Assembly (NCBI GenBank): GCA_038496445.1 | Contig: JALMLS010000590.1 | Location: forward strand, 124,001-188,000 | Direction: 5' to 3' | Origin: Trichosphaerium sp. ATCC 40318 | Taxonomy: Eukaryota > Discosea > Flabellinia > Trichosidae | DNA length: 64,000 nt | Shown: positions 1 to 12,578 of the stretch, piece by piece | How the letters are laid out: the number at the start of each line of letters is the position of its first letter | Position numbering within the stretch: position 1 is the stretch's first letter | The notes under the pieces: model-generated | Databases searched by the model: none | Told to the model about the DNA's origin: nothing | The model's input: the letters and a program-made list of their open reading frames with translations, nothing else | Translations under genes and position numbers: made by a program

Positions 1-1
1 C

Positions 2-1099
2 CGCGAAGAGGAAACGGAAAAGGAAGAGATAACGACAAAAACAATCGAAAAGAAGCCACAAGCAAAGAGAAACCCACCAAAGGATGTAAATACATGTCCA
101 AAATTGAACTATGTCGCTCAATTGCTTTTCGATAAAGATTTCGCCCGCCACTTTATGTGCAGATACCTTACGCTACCGTCTATCACGTTAATGGGTCAAT
201 GCTCTAAACAATGGAGTTTCATCAAAAAATCAATACCAGAGGTAGAAATGCTCGTCTTATGTAACGCCTACGCACTAGAATTGCTTGAGGCACCGAAAGA
301 GTGCGTTTACTGTACAATACAGTTAAATAAGACTTTTTTTTACTCTAGAATCGTTGAAGCTGTTGTGGAATCGACAAGAAACGGGACAGGAAGAGTCGTA
401 CAAAATTACTGTGACAAAAACCCTAAGAATCTTCTAAAGCACATATTGACAGACACGTGTTTTGCAGAGAGTACAATTAACACGTACACGAGCGTGGAAT
501 CTATATTGGCAAAGCTTTATTGCCAGAAATGTGAAAAGAAGGCTAAGCCAGCAGTTGATAAAGGCAGTTACGACCCAAAGAGCTTAGATTGGCTGAAATT
601 CGATTACAGGCGGCTAGATCCAGTACTTGGGCATAGTATGAGTACTCGCTATGATCCGTATGATTCCCCTCCGACTGATGAGTACACTGGTAAATAAATG
701 CCTACTTAAAGAAAAACGAAAAAAAATTTCTGACAAAGTGTAGGTCCAGAGAAAGCCAGATTTAGTGTCATTGATAATGGAGAAGAATTGTTAGTTTGTG
801 GGGAATGCATACTGGATAATTATTTTACTGAAAAATGGAAAGAAATTGAATGGTTGCACAAGTCTAGACTATGGGTACTTAAAAACTTGATTAAGTGCGA
901 TAGATGGATTAGAGATATGGATATTTGTTTTGTACTTATCATGGATGATAACTCAACAATTAGAACAGTACCAAGCTTTAAAAACAAACACCTTAGATTA
1001 CAACAAGGAGAACATTGTATACAGATGCTCTGCTGGGAGGAAGATACTTCGTGGGATGATGATAGTACTGTTCGATGTTCTTGGATTGGAAAGTGGTAG
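2..1099 (+). CDS. 3' part of an unknown protein gene, possibly F-box-like
   Basis: The frame is open from the left edge, so the 5' end lies outside the window. Two exons join in phase: one up to 689, an intron at 690-743 (GTAAAT...GTGTAG, 54 nt), then 744-1099. The first visible residues are highly charged (REEETEKEEITTK). They are followed by a hydrophobic/polar stretch (FMCRYLTLPSITLMGQCSKQ) that resembles, but does not prove, an F-box. The C-terminal part is rich in W, C and D (CGECILDNYF, CWEEDTSWDDDSTVRCSWIGKW split over the end). I do not recognise the family. Coding status is well supported by the phase-matched splice and the long open frame. The first ATG-like start inside the window is only a TTG, so a start here is unlikely. 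Confidence 0.6.
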
Positions 1100-2363
1100 T
1101 TCAATCTTCTAGTGAGAAGTTCGTGTTTTCTCAAGAATTTGGCGTAGCTGTACACGTGTTTTTTTCTTGTTACAGTATGTTTTGGGCAATGTTGAAAGCA
1201 TACAAAATTGTCGTGTAACTTAAGCTACGTCGGGCTATGATTTGCTATCTAAAATAAAAAATAATGTGTGAAGAAGCAATCAACCAATAATAATGGCTTT
1301 TATCAGGCACTGAAGGTTAACCTGTGCTACCAGCCAACACAAACACGTCGGTTTATTTATTACTTTTGTTACAGAACAGTAAAACCAGGGTTTGACTTGC
1401 AAGTGATCAAAAAATACTGCTCACTGGAAGCTATCAATGTTATTTCTCAAGTGTACGTTTTGAGTTGTATAATTAGCTATATTTTTGATAAGTACTATGT
1501 CTATTTAATGTTAGCGAAAAAATCTTGTGTTGACATGGCTTGTGAGCACAGGTATCCTATTTGTATCCAATCTAGCCCATAGATTTGCCCTTATGGAGTA
1601 CAGTGTGATGTAAGAGAAAGTCACGTGATTGCTACTAATCGTAGGTACCTTTTGAAAAGCAGAGTAACGTTAAATTAAATTAGCACTGTTCAACAATTAG
1701 ATATGGGCGTTTAGCGTATAGCTGGTATACATAAAATCTGACTTCCTAAGCGTATGTTCGCCTATTACCAGAGGTTTCTAGAGTAGTGTATAATCAAACG
1801 CTCCAAGGGGTCCCCTTTTGCTTAAAAACACCAAAGCGAATATGTGCGCCTAATTAACGTCTCCTGATACCAAACAATACGAGGAGAGCGTAAAAACACC
1901 TAAAAACCTCAACAAGTAGCGCAAAAAAGTATTTCAATTAGAAGCGAATCCTTTGTGCTTAGTTTAGACCGTTTTGCGCGTTTTATAACTGGAATTCACC
2001 ACACTGGTCTTTTATCGCTTGCGATCATTGTATTGTACTAACCAGGCCGTAAATATACTTACTTACCACCAAGAATAGCAAATAACACTAATTTACGCAA
2101 TATTCGAGAGTTAGTATTTCACTGAAGCAAATATTCAAATTCTTTGCGAGTTGGGTTTCAAAAATCCTCATTTATTCTCAATTTTTTTTTTGAATGACAC
2201 GCGCACTACTCACTGTGGAAATTGTGTTTTTAGTGATACCGAATGTGTATACTTAACAATAACTAAATATACTTTCAAGTCTGGAAAAATATCAGAAAAG
2301 AAGACCCACCGAAGGTATTTTTACTTCGCGAACTTAAACACATTATTTAAAAATCAACTCAAC
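1100..2363. other. Intergenic region with the eIF4A promoter and 5' leader
   Basis: No convincing exon is visible. An open frame at 1268-1582 lacks an ATG and has no homology I recognise. The last few hundred bases before 2364 should contain the eIF4A promoter and leader; the sequence directly before the ATG (CAACTCAACATG) is A/C-rich, as expected for a strong start. Confidence 0.4.
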
Positions 2364-3879
2364 ATGAACACTCAACAACAACAACAAGAAAACCAAACTG
2401 CCGCTAATGGAGCTGCAGAAACTCAACAACAACAAACTCCTGCTAAGCCTGGCGAAGATGAAATGACTGTAAGCGAAACGCTCACCGAATACAAGCAATT
2501 CGATGATATGAAGCTAGATAAGCAAATTCTAAGGTACGGAGAAGCTCTAGAGTAATATTTTAGTGCTCACACGCTTTAGAGGTGTATACGGATACGGATA
2601 CGAGCGCCCTAGCAAGATTCAAGAAGTAGCAATCGTACCTTTTAGCGCCGGTGAGTTTTTTTGCATTTTGTGAAAAAAAAGTATCGCTATCTTACTTTTC
2701 GCTTAGGAAGGGATGTTATCGCTCAAGCGCAATCAGGTACCGGTAAAACCGCTACTTTTCTCCTTGGTATCCTCAATCAAATCGATGAAACGAAACCACA
2801 CGTTCAAGCAATTATATTAGCTCCGACTCGCGACCTGGCTGATCAAATTCTTATGGTTTGCGAAAATCTAGCCAAGTACACCGCAATTAAGGTCGAACTC
2901 CTCATCGGAGGTACCAGCGTTCGCCAATTGAAAGAAAAACTACGCAATGATAAGATCCATATCGTAGTGGGAACTCCTGGTAGAGTTAATCACATGGTCC
3001 ATGAGGTAAGACTGAAAAAAAAGTGTTTTTAGAAAAAATCGTGGCTTTCGGTTTTTTTTCTCCATTTGCTGTACAATTTTTTCTTACTTTTTATTTTGAT
3101 AGGGATACTTGCGTACTCGCCATGTAAGAACTTTGTGCTTGGATGAAGCCGATGAAATGCTTGATTTGGGCTTCGCAGACCAAATTAAGGCTCTTTTCCC
3201 GCATTTACCATCTGACGTTCAAGTCGGCCTTTTCTCTGCGACGATGCCACCTGCTATGCTTGATATTACTGAAAATTTCATGCAAAAGCCTGTAAAGATC
3301 CTAGTCAAGACAGCTGAAGTAACTCTCGAGGGTATCCGCCAATTCTACGTCAGCTGCGGACGTCGTGAGTATAAATTCGAAACACTCATTGATTTGTACC
3401 ATACTATCTCTGTTGCTCAAGTCATGATCTTCTGCAACTCACGAAGAGAAGTACAACGTCTTCACGACGAACTCAACGCCCAAGACTACCCAGTATCATG
3501 CGTTCACGGTGATATGCCTCAAGCTGAACGCAAAGAAGTCATTAACGTACGTTTCTAGGTTTTTTTCTTTTTTGTAGAACAGCACGTGCTGACTCTTTTT
3601 TTTTAGCACTTCAGAGAAGGTAACACACGTATTCTTCTTTCTACAAATGTACTAGCTCGTGGTATCGATGTTCAATCGGTCAAGCTAGTAATCAACTATG
3701 ACTTATCTCAAGACTTCTCAAGCTACATCCATCGTGTAGGACGTTGTGGACGTTTCGGCAGAAAAGGAGTAGCAATCAATTTTATAACCGATAGAGATAC
3801 CAGGACTTTTGATGCTCTTCAGAATTACTATCAAACTCAAATCGAACCTCTCCCTGTCAATATTGGAGACTACTTGTAA
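2364..3879 (+). CDS. eIF4A: Translation initiation factor eIF4A (DEAD-box RNA helicase)
   Basis: ATP-dependent RNA helicase that unwinds 5' leaders as part of the cytoplasmic eIF4F complex. Five exons: 2364-2533, 2580-2650, 2707-3005, 3103-3546 and 3607-3879; every junction keeps phase. A short Q-rich N-terminus ([10 protein letters not shown]) precedes the Q-motif region ([18 protein letters not shown]). Then come motif [11 protein letters not shown], Ia PTRDLADQI (usually PTRELA), GG, TPGR, the DEAD box (LDEADEM), SAT, and in the second RecA domain ARGIDVQ and [13 protein letters not shown] (usually HRIGRxGR). The C-terminus ends like eIF4A (LPVNIGDYL). Length and motif order fit eIF4A rather than other DEAD helicases. 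A close eIF4A3/FAL1 paralogue is the main alternative. Confidence 0.95.
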
Positions 3880-4008
3880 ATAATAATAAAAATGTACATA
3901 CATATTTAACACGAAAAAGAACTTGACATTGTGACTAAAAAATCTTTGGAAGTACTAAGGTTTAGGTTGTTTGGTTTAGTTATCGTCCTTCTTCATTCAG
4001 ATGCTTTG

Positions 4009-6190
4009 AAGGGCCAGCATCTATTTTTGAAAAGCATCTTTGATGCCAAGGACCTTTAATTCGCGTGTTAGATAAAAAAAGAAAAACGTAAGAGCGCATA
4101 CAAATGGTAATGATCAAATGAATGTAAAGTATGCCAAGCATTTTTAGGTTTAGCCGAAAAGACCCTAAGTTTCCACGTGTTAAACTTTAGAATTTTAGTA
4201 TTAATATCTTACCAAGGTACTCTATATTCTTCTGGTACTACACGTGTGATATGGCGTTTATATGTTGTTCTGGCGCCTACAACTTGAAGAACATTGTAAA
4301 ATTCCTCCAATGTTTGTATTTTATTCGCCTTTATCATCCATCTATAGCGTGCATTCAATCGACCAAAATGCGCTGTAAGCGTGTAAGTAGTTAAGTAAGT
4401 AGGCTTGGTAACTAGTCACGTACCAAAATTATCACTATTAAATGTAATTTGAGGATCCTAACGATTGTTAAGTTGACTTTTTTATTGGTTTGAAACAACT
4501 CAGACTTTCTTACCTCTATGAATACTGCTCTATACCAATATGCTCGATGTAAATGTACAGGTGCTATAACGAAAACTACTTCATGTGTATATATTACAAC
4601 ATCTAAATTCATCAGACAAAGATTGTAAGAAAAGTAGTATTGTTGTACCTGCTTGTTTAACAACTTTGTATGAGAACTTTTTCAGGTCTCTTGGGTTTGA
4701 ACATACAAGTGTCTATTCATGTTATTCTAATATGAAGGAAATAACTAAACATACTTTAAGCTTCAATCTAGAGGCTAGTTTTGATAATTTACTGACCACA
4801 TTACTTGGGCAACAAACTAACATCAAAAGTTATCAAAAGATAAATTGCAGTAAACAAAAAAGTAAGAAATCTTATCGTACTCATTGTTGCTGAGACAAAA
4901 GACGCTTCGTCTTCAGGTGGCGGATAAAAGCTTGATGGATGTGACATTATCAATCCAAGAACTGGAGGACGTTATAAACGATAACAATGATAAACTGATC
5001 TCAAACCTTCTGCTAGTTGTCCATCACCTGTTTGATCAAAAATACATCCTCCATCAAAAAAGAAACTTGGCGTAGGATCTTCAATATCAATCGGAACTAC
5101 CCTTTTCGAATAAAAGTCAAAGTTGCATATATTGTTATTATCTTCGTAATCCCATGGAATAAATATCTTGTAAGGGAACCCTTGGAAAGAAGCATAAGTT
5201 CGGTTTTTTGGTTCCAAAACAATATGTTTTCTAGTTTTCAAAAGTTTGCTTACCTATTTCAGTTTCTCGCTCAGTTTGCTTCATCCATGCGATTGTATCA
5301 AGCTGCCTTTGTTCTTGTTTAATATCTACAGCCATCAATCCAAAAAATCGATACACCTCAAAGTACTTCTTAATAAACCAAAAAAAACTTTTTTTCGCAA
5401 TGATTACCTTTTGAATTGGCTGCCACATGATTTCAATCTCTTCAAATAAACCACGCATGTTTGCTACAACACGTTCATACATTCGTTCAGCCAAGTACCA
5501 AAATAGTACATCTAGATTTTCTACTTGTCCTCCTTTTTGTAAAAGCTGTCTCAGTTGTCCAAGATGAAGAGATAGCTTAAAGATATACTCAAGTCTGTTT
5601 TTAAAACTACCTTCATTTGGAAGTACACGCGCATGCCACATTTGTCTATGACCCTGAGAATAAAGAGGCCAGTCTACAACTGCAATAGAAGTATAAAGCC
5701 TTGAGTTATAGTTTGGAGATCCTTTCGGATTAACAACAGCAATCTTGTACTTATCAGCGTCTCTCAAACAAAGCCTGATATTCTTCAAACAAAATTAGTT
5801 TCATTGTTGAACAGTATCCAACCACCAAATCACGTGATGGACACGTGAACAAAAAATCTGTTATCAATTTTAGTGCTTACCCCTGGTAAGACCACAGAGT
5901 CAGGAAACTTTGCTGAGATGTACGTTAAGAAATGTGGAACTTGAAGGAGGTTGCTAGTAGTATCATCGTCTTCTGCTACCAGACGCATTGTTAGAATCCT
6001 CGCATACGTAAAATCAGGTTCTTGGGTGACAGAGTACCACTTTTTCTAAACTGAAAGTGAACAACGGTATTCGTTAACGTCTAAAGCGAGAGCTATGGGC
6101 CGTACGTTTACTAGACTACAAGGGCAGAGTACATCAACGTCCAAGTGTGAAAAAACAATTATTAACACCTCATAGGGCAGCCTTACGGTA
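4009..6190. repeat. Segmental duplication, copy A
   Basis: About 2.2 kb nearly identical in order and sequence to 8236-10490. It begins near GCCAGCATCT...AAAGCATCTTTGATGCCAAG and ends just upstream of the F-box exon of the minus-strand gene it carries. Both copies lie in the same orientation, roughly 4.2 kb apart, with the GST-like gene between them. Exon sequences are almost unchanged; differences cluster in intron centres and in a few exonic patches. Confidence 0.9.
4209..6180 (-). CDS. F-box protein, duplicate A (nine exons)
   Basis: Probable substrate receptor of an SCF-type ubiquitin ligase. The N-terminal exon reads LPYEVLIIVFSHLDVDVLC and continues after a 60-nt intron (6046-6105) as SLVNKKWYSVTQEPDF, a good F-box match. 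Exons: 6180-6106, 6045-5881, 5782-5254, 5180-5028, 4961-4822, 4712-4649, 4602-4514, 4457-4424 and 4372-4209. All eight junctions preserve phase and give about 470 residues to a TAA. The C-terminal part is unfamiliar: PLYSQGHRQMW, FWYLAERMYERVVANMRGLF, a strongly hydrophobic stretch FLTFLFTAIYLLITF (a membrane helix or buried strand) and RYRWMIKANKIQTLEEF. The true start is unresolved; no in-frame ATG lies directly upstream, so another short 5' exon is likely. Confidence 0.75.
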
Positions 6191-6479
6191 ATATTATGTT
6201 CTACGTCTTATTTTTAGTCAGTTTTACACGACAGCTCATAATCTTGTACCCGTCATTGATTGTTAAGGTATAGTGTACGTAAAAACGAAATAATAAACTG
6301 TAATTCGCGGCAATTGGCACCAGACTTAGACTACTTTAAATTTAATAAAATACCCCACAAAAAGTCAAACTATTTCGGTACCTCGGTTAAAACACAACTT
6401 TGAAGAAATGTACAGGTTTGAAGCGGACTTGCTGCTGTTGAAATTGATTTATTTGTTAGGTACACCGTTGTATTGTGTA

Positions 6480-7389
6480 TTACTCCATAGTGCTGGTAAA
6501 CTCAAAGAAAGCTTTGTGTGCTTCTTTGTACACATGGTCTTTCTTAACTTTTTTATACAAAGAGGCAATCTTTTTAGGAAGTGCTTCCTTGTATCCAGTA
6601 CCAATAGCTTGAGCCAGAGAAACACATAATGCATAATCAGCCATAGATACAGAGTATCCAACCAAGAAACGTGAGTTCTTGAAGTAGTTCTTCTCATAGA
6701 ATGCTAACTGATCAAAAGAATAAGCAAGGACAAAAAACACAGTTGTTAAAAATACCTCGGCTTGTAGTTTATCGGTGATCTCTTTCAGCTTTTTAGGGCA
6801 TGTCTCCCTTTGCTTGTACACCTTTGAAACAAAGCAATTCTCAACAGCGAACTTGTTGCAAGTGTTAAAGATATCACTACGAATAGATTGGTACGCTGAG
6901 TCAATCTACAGAAAAAAATAACCGAATTAGTTGGCAGTTCACAAAAAAACGTGATATTGCGTTTCTATTTATTTCATAAAAGTTTGTAAAACGTACTGGA
7001 GCAAGTGCTACTGCGTTGTTTATAGGGTAAACAGGTGAAGGATTCTGAATACTAAAATACCTATTTTGGTGTAAGTGGCTAAATTATTTTTTGTATTTGC
7101 GGAGAAAATGTGTTCTTGTATGTCACCTGAGAATAGCGCTTGAGTCGCGTACTACCACATCTCCTTCAGTTACAGATGGTACTTGGTGCTTAGGGTTTAT
7201 TTTTAAGTAAGCTTCTTGTTTGTGCTCGCCGTTGAGCAAATCTACGGGCTGATAGACACTTTATTAGCGACCAAGTTGTTTCTGTTTGACGATGAGTACC
7301 TTGAGAGTTACATCAGTGCCAGTGGCAAGAGCACCAATGTGAGCAATACGGCATGGAGCAGATAGGAAAAGGTAATGAATAGTGGCCAT
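6480..7389 (-). CDS. Glutathione S-transferase-like protein
   Basis: Cytosolic GST fold. Exons from the N-terminus: 7389 onward (MATIHYLFLSAPCRIAHIGA), 7241-7127, 7060-6997, 6905-6756 and 6707-6480. The thioredoxin-like half shows LLNGEHKQEAYLKINPKHQV, then PSVTEGD and VRDSSAILRY, the usual GST glutathione-site region. The all-helical half shows FLVGYSVSMADYALCVSL. Junctions 2-5 are in phase. The first junction is doubtful: it needs an intron of only 31 nt or a missing base between TLK and LLNGEH. The gene sits between the two duplicated F-box genes in the same orientation. A GST-like domain of a synthetase-associated factor is a weaker alternative. Confidence 0.75.
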
Positions 7390-8235
7390 TAGAGTTATAG
7401 TTTTGAGATAATGATCAAGTGATGCCAAGTCACGAAGACGGAACAGTTTCTAAAAAAGGAAGGTACGCCGAGCGGTTTTTTTTTGCTGTCCTCGGGAATA
7501 TTCCGTCTTCTCTGAAATGTAAACCGAGCTCTAAATCGTAGCGTTAAAATCCATCACATCCACCATACTACGTTTGGCATTTTGTGTGTTTACATAAACG
7601 ATAGGATATCGTAAACTCTTCGAAGGAAAAAAAAAAACGTCATTAAACGACCTATCACTATTTCTTTCGAACGCATAAGTAGGTTTGCTTTGAATAGGTC
7701 CTCCCCGCTGTGAGCTCCGGTGTAACCTATAATGAAGGGCTTGGTTAGATACAACAAGTTCTTCTACAGTACTTGTACAAAGAGGTTTCCGTCTTTCTGT
7801 ATTTTTTTTTCAAGATTTCACTTTCGTATTGTTTGTCGAGTTGAACACAAATTGCTGATTCAATTTGGCTGAGTCGGTGAACGTTTTAAACTAACTTATT
7901 TCATGGGGCTTTTAGCTAAACCTGTTAAGTTGTCAATCATGTAACGTAAACAGTAGACAAGGTAATGATAGAATCATTGTGGGTCGCTATTTATGAAAGA
8001 CAAACATGAAGGAAAATAATTCGCAACACATTCTGTTTGTTTCAGTTTGAATGGTTTGTAACCAACTATGAAAGGACTTGCACTATATCTTTAATTTCAG
8101 TTTGTATATATATTGTTCCGCATGTTAGCCGTTTCCAAATCAAGATTATTAAGGTTGAGTAGAAAATGGTGTGTCAGAATTACCGTTAAAGTCTTGTTTA
8201 TAGCTTTCTGTTTGCTACGATTTTTCTGCTTTGCA
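7390..8235. other. Intergenic, nothing recognised
   Basis: AT-rich spacer upstream of the GST-like gene, extending to copy B of the duplication. I see no in-phase exon chain. Several homopolymer A and T runs are present. Confidence 0.4.
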
Positions 8236-10490
8236 CGGCCAGCATCTTTTGCTAAAAAGCATCTTTGATGCCAAGGACCTTTAATTCACGTGTTAGATAA
8301 TAAAAAGAAAAACGTAAGAGCACATACAAATGGTAATGATCAAATGAATGTAAAATATGCCAACACTTTAGAGGCGAAGGTGAACGAAGCCTAAAGTTTC
8401 CATGTTTAACCCTTAGAATTTTGATTTTAATCTCACCATGGCACTCTGCATTCTTCTGGTACTACACGTGTGATATGACGTTTATATGTTGTTCTGGCGC
8501 CTACAACTTGAAGAACATTGTAAAATTCCTCCAATGTTTGTATTTTATTGGCCTTTATCATCCATCTATAGCGTGCATTCAATTGACCAAAATGCGCTGC
8601 GAGCGTGTAAGTAGGTTTGGTAACTAGTCACATACCAAAATTATCACTATTAAATGTAATTTGAGGATCCTAAAGATTGTTAAGTTGCCTTTCTTTTTGG
8701 TTTTGAAACAATTCACCTCAATGAATACTACTCTATACCAATATGCTCGATGTATTTCTGCAAATGCTACAAAGAAAAATACACTATGTGTATGTATTAC
8801 AACATCTAAATTCATCAGACAAAGACTGCAATAAAGTATTGTTGTACCTACTTGCTTAAAAGCTGCGTATGAGAACTTTTTCAGGTCTCTTGGGTTTGAA
8901 CATACAAGTGTCTATTCATGTTATTCTAATATGAAGGAAATAACTAAACATACCTTAAGCTTCAATCTAGAGGCTAGCTTCGATAATTTACTCACCACAT
9001 TACTTGGGCAACAAACTAACATCAAAAGTTATCAAAAGAAAAATTGCAATAAACAAAAAGTAAGAAATCTTATCGTACTCATTGTTGCTGAGACAAAAGA
9101 CGCTTCGTCTTCAGGTGGCGGATAAAAGCTTGATGGATGTGACATTATCAATCCAAGAACTGGAGGACGTTATAAACGATAACAATGATAAACTGATCTC
9201 AAACCTTCTGCTAGTTGTCCATCACCTGTTTGATCAAAAATACATCCTCCATCAAAAAAGAAACTTGGCGTAGGATCTTCAATATCAATCGGAACTACCC
9301 TTTTCGAATAAAAGTCAAAGTTACATATATTGTTATTATCTTCGTAATCCCATGGAATAAATATCTTGTAAGGGAACCCTTGGAAAGAAGCATAAGTTTA
9401 AGTTTAGTTTTTTGGTTGAACTAAGATTGTTTTCGTAAGTTTGGTTACCTATTTCTGTTTCTTGCTCGGTTTTCTTCATCCATGCGATTGTATCAATCTG
9501 TGTTTTTTCTTGCTTATTATCTATAGCCATCAATCCAAAAAATCGATACACCTCACACGTACTTCTTAATAAACCAAAAAAAAGCTTGTGTTTTGGTTTT
9601 GCCTTTTTAAATGGCTGCCAAATGATTTCAATCTCTTCAAATAAACCACGCATGTTTGCTACAACACGTTCATACACTCGCTCAGCTAGGTACCAAAAAA
9701 GTATATCTAGGTTTTCCACTTGTCCTCCTTTTTGTAAAAGCTGTCTCAGTTGTCCAAGATGAAGAGATAGCTTAAAGGTATACTCAGGTCTATTTTTACC
9801 ACTACCATCATTTGGAATAATACCATCTCCCAATCGTCTATTGTTAACACTAGCTTCGTCTAGAATTAGACATGCATTCCACATTTGTCTATGACCCTGA
9901 GAATAAAGAGGCCAGTCTACAACTGCAACAGAAGTATAAAGCCTTGAGTTATAGTTTGGAGATCGTTTCGGATTAACAACAGCAATCTTGTACTTATCAG
10001 CGTCTCTCAACCAAAGCCTGATATTCTTCAAACAAAATTAGTTTCATTGTCGTGAACAGTATCCAAACAAAGATAGATAGTCTTCATGCAAAAATTAGAT
10101 TCAATTCTGGAGTAAGCCCAAAAAATACCAACCACGTGGTGCACGTGAACTAAAATATTTTGAAAGAGAATATGCATACCGTTGGAAGGATCATCTCATC
10201 ATCATAGCTCGTTGCTGAGATGTACGTTAAGAAATGTGGAACTTTAGGGAGGTTACTGGCACTATAACTGTCTCTTGTTACCAGACGCATTGTTAGAATC
10301 CTCGCATACATAAAATCAGGTTCTTGGGTGACAGAGTACCACTTTTTCTAAACTGAAAGTGAACAACGGTATTCGTTAACGTCTAAAGTAAGAAATATGG
10401 TCCGTACGTTTACTAGACTACAAGGGCAGAGTACATCAACGTCCAAGTGTGAAAAAACAATTATTAACACCTCGTAGGGTAGATTTATGG
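8236..10490. repeat. Segmental duplication, copy B
   Basis: Partner of 4009-6190. A block at 8881-9390 is almost base-for-base identical to 4681-5192, including the non-coding strand between exons. One exonic patch at 9790-9890 carries extra codons relative to copy A. Confidence 0.9.
8433..10482 (-). CDS. F-box protein, duplicate B
   Basis: Same exon order as duplicate A. The F-box exon begins near 10482 (NLPYEVLIIVFSHLDVDVLC, then SLVNKKWYS after the intron) and the frame ends at a TGA at 8433. The large exon (about 10027-9445) contains FWYLAERVYERVVANMRGLF; the last exons give RYRWMIKANKIQTLEEF. It differs from copy A by an insertion (SVNNRRLGDGIIPNDGSG) and by a re-aligned patch around 9590 where two compensating indels keep the frame open (FKKAKPKHK against IQKVIIAKK). 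Splice sites are conserved, so this copy is probably functional. The start codon is unresolved, as in copy A. Confidence 0.72.
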
Positions 10491-10857
10491 TAAGTTCTAC
10501 ATCTTGTTTTTAGGTGTGTTTTTAAGAGTCACAATTTTACCTGTCATCAATATTTACGTTTGTAGAATGATATTATAAACTGTGCTTGAGCAGTAAACTT
10601 GAGTGACACGAGCAAAAATAACGCAAAAAACAAATTTCAAATTTCTACTTGCTTCTTGAGCTGCTAGAGACTTTTTTCATGTAATATTTGCCGCTCACCC
10701 ACTGTATTAAAGTATTGGCGTACTTGTACGTAAATGACAACTGATGAAATCTGTAATGGTACTGTACATTCCGTAATCCGACTTAATTAGAACATTTAAG
10801 TCTACTTCAAAGTGTACCAAACGCTTGCCGTTACAGCTCGTAGCAAAAAGATTTAGT
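10491..10857. other. Intergenic, promoter side of the 10858 gene
   Basis: No open frame or recognisable element. It lies between the 5' end of F-box duplicate B and the divergent plus-strand gene at 10858, so it probably holds both promoters. Confidence 0.4.
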
Positions 10858-12405
10858 ATGAAAACAGGCAAAAAATTACTAGCTGTTGATGTTTGTGGGA
10901 TCGATGCACTTACATCACTATCGCACGTGGATCAATCGTTCAGATTTGATTGATGAGTTAACCTGGAATTTAGATCTCTCACTGCTTTTGACGCTCCAGA
11001 AAGAGTTCTACCATGTTTGAGAGATGTAACTGAGTTTTGCGATCTCGTCATCTACGTCTTCGAGACAGGCGCTTCGAAACCCGTTGTTAAAGTACGAACC
11101 TCTAAAGTACGCCTAGCTTCGAAGTCCAGGTACTACTATTCGTCTCAACAGTGGTACTTATTTATTCCATTAGCGCTTTCAAAGAAGCTTTAAGAAGTAT
11201 CGCTTCAAGTAATGCGGCTGACAGCGTGATCTGCTATCACCTCATTAAAGGCGAAACTGTTAAGTCAGCCATTGAGTGCCTGAATATCTTGTCAAGCGAG
11301 AAATTAGATAAAAGATGTTTAATAAGATGTGCAAGGCAAGATGTTGATATTGTATTGGGTGTATTGAAAAAACTACAACTTGTGCGTTGAGAAATTAAGT
11401 TGTGTTTTTTTTGTTGCTTATTAGTTGTAACGCTTTTTTAGTTGTCGGAACACGACCTCAACAATCAGCTAACGTGTAAAGCAATCGCTAAAGCAAACAA
11501 TATTCACTCGATTGAGCGTTTATTAAGTGTTTCAAAGGAGCACTCAGCGTGTTACGAGCCTGCTTTGAATCAACTAGTTTCACTCTACACTACCGCCGTT
11601 CTAGTCAAGTATTTAGTAGATTCTAAACAACCAGTATCCCTTCCCTTAAGCGTTGTTGAGCGCATGTGGGAAGATTACAAATGTGGGAGCTCACGTGGAA
11701 AGTATATCAGCTCTTCAGCTGATTTATGGATTCTTGCTTGTAAGTTGTTGGTAATTGTTGCTGCTTTTTTTAACCCAGTTTAGGTATGGGATCTCACTAT
11801 GACTTGGCTGCTGATATTGAAGGATCTCTTCCTTGTGCATTCGCGGGATATCTGTGGAAGATGTCAGCTGCAAATTCGTATTGGTGGACATCTTTGTGGG
11901 GAGATATTGTCAACTATCAAGTTTCCGATCCGAAGCTAATGGCGCTTGGTTTCGATTTCCAGTAAGTTACATTTATTTACACAACTGACGGCTATAGGTC
12001 ATCTACCAAAATGCCTTGCACTGTTGAGAGTCCGAAAGGAAAAACTGAGGTCGTAACCTTTAACCCTTTGAAGCAAGTTACACGCACTAAGCAATATGGT
12101 GGAGGGTTACTCTGGTATGGCGTGTATTATGTTTCTAGTAGCTAACTGCCTTTAGGCTGCTGTTCTCTAAGCGGGGTGACGAAGACATGTTTGAGACCTA
12201 CCTACATTTCCCAGCAGATATTGTCAAAGCACTTTTCCGCGTTCCTTATTCCGTTCAGTACAATTTTCCTCTTCGCACAATATGCAAGTCGGTCAACTTT
12301 AGTTCGGGTTATGACAGCGAGCATGATAGTTATGAACGATTTACAGACTGCTTAGTTAACTCGACTGTAGAAATTGTAAGTGTAGATATTACTTTAGATC
12401 AATAA
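10858..12405 (+). CDS. Unknown protein, seven exons, 428 aa
   Basis: I do not recognise this family. Seven exons join with perfect phase: 10858-10937, 10974-11129, 11174-11381, 11442-11739, 11784-11961, 11998-12114 and 12156-12405 (TAA). The total is 1287 nt. Visible features: MKTGKKLLAVDVCGIDAL at the start; a helical middle (AFKEALRSIASSNAADSV, HSIERLLSVSKEHSACYEPA); a W-rich segment (AGYLWKMSAANSYWWTSLWG); and a C-terminus with FPADIVKALFRVPYSVQYNF. There is no obvious membrane helix or signal peptide. The first intron (10938-10973, 36 nt, GTTCAG donor) is the weakest junction. The other donors are standard (GTACTA, GTGCGT, GTAAGT, GTATGG). Confidence 0.75.
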
Positions 12406-12578
12406 ACAAAATATAATTACAAACCTCAACCTTTGCTACTTCCATCAAAACTCACTGTTCGTTGCATTTAAACTTCAGGAATTATAAGCTAATGTACAGT
12501 GTTATAACTCATGGGCTCTGTTGGTATGTTTGTCAACAAAACCGATCCATCAATGACTGAGACAATTTGAATAAATGA

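Noticed and set aside
4884-5075. Plus-strand frame identical in both duplicated copies (also at 9082-9273).
   Set aside because: It is the antisense of two minus-strand exons of the F-box gene; its conservation follows from the duplication, and the minus-strand exon chain is in phase throughout.
6046-6060. In-frame TAG in both F-box duplicates, suggesting stop recoding.
   Set aside because: Placing an intron at 6046-6105 (AAC|GTACGG ... TTTAG|AAAAAG) removes it, restores the F-box consensus LVNKKW and matches where the two copies diverge. TAG is also the true stop of MRD1 and the PSI-like gene.
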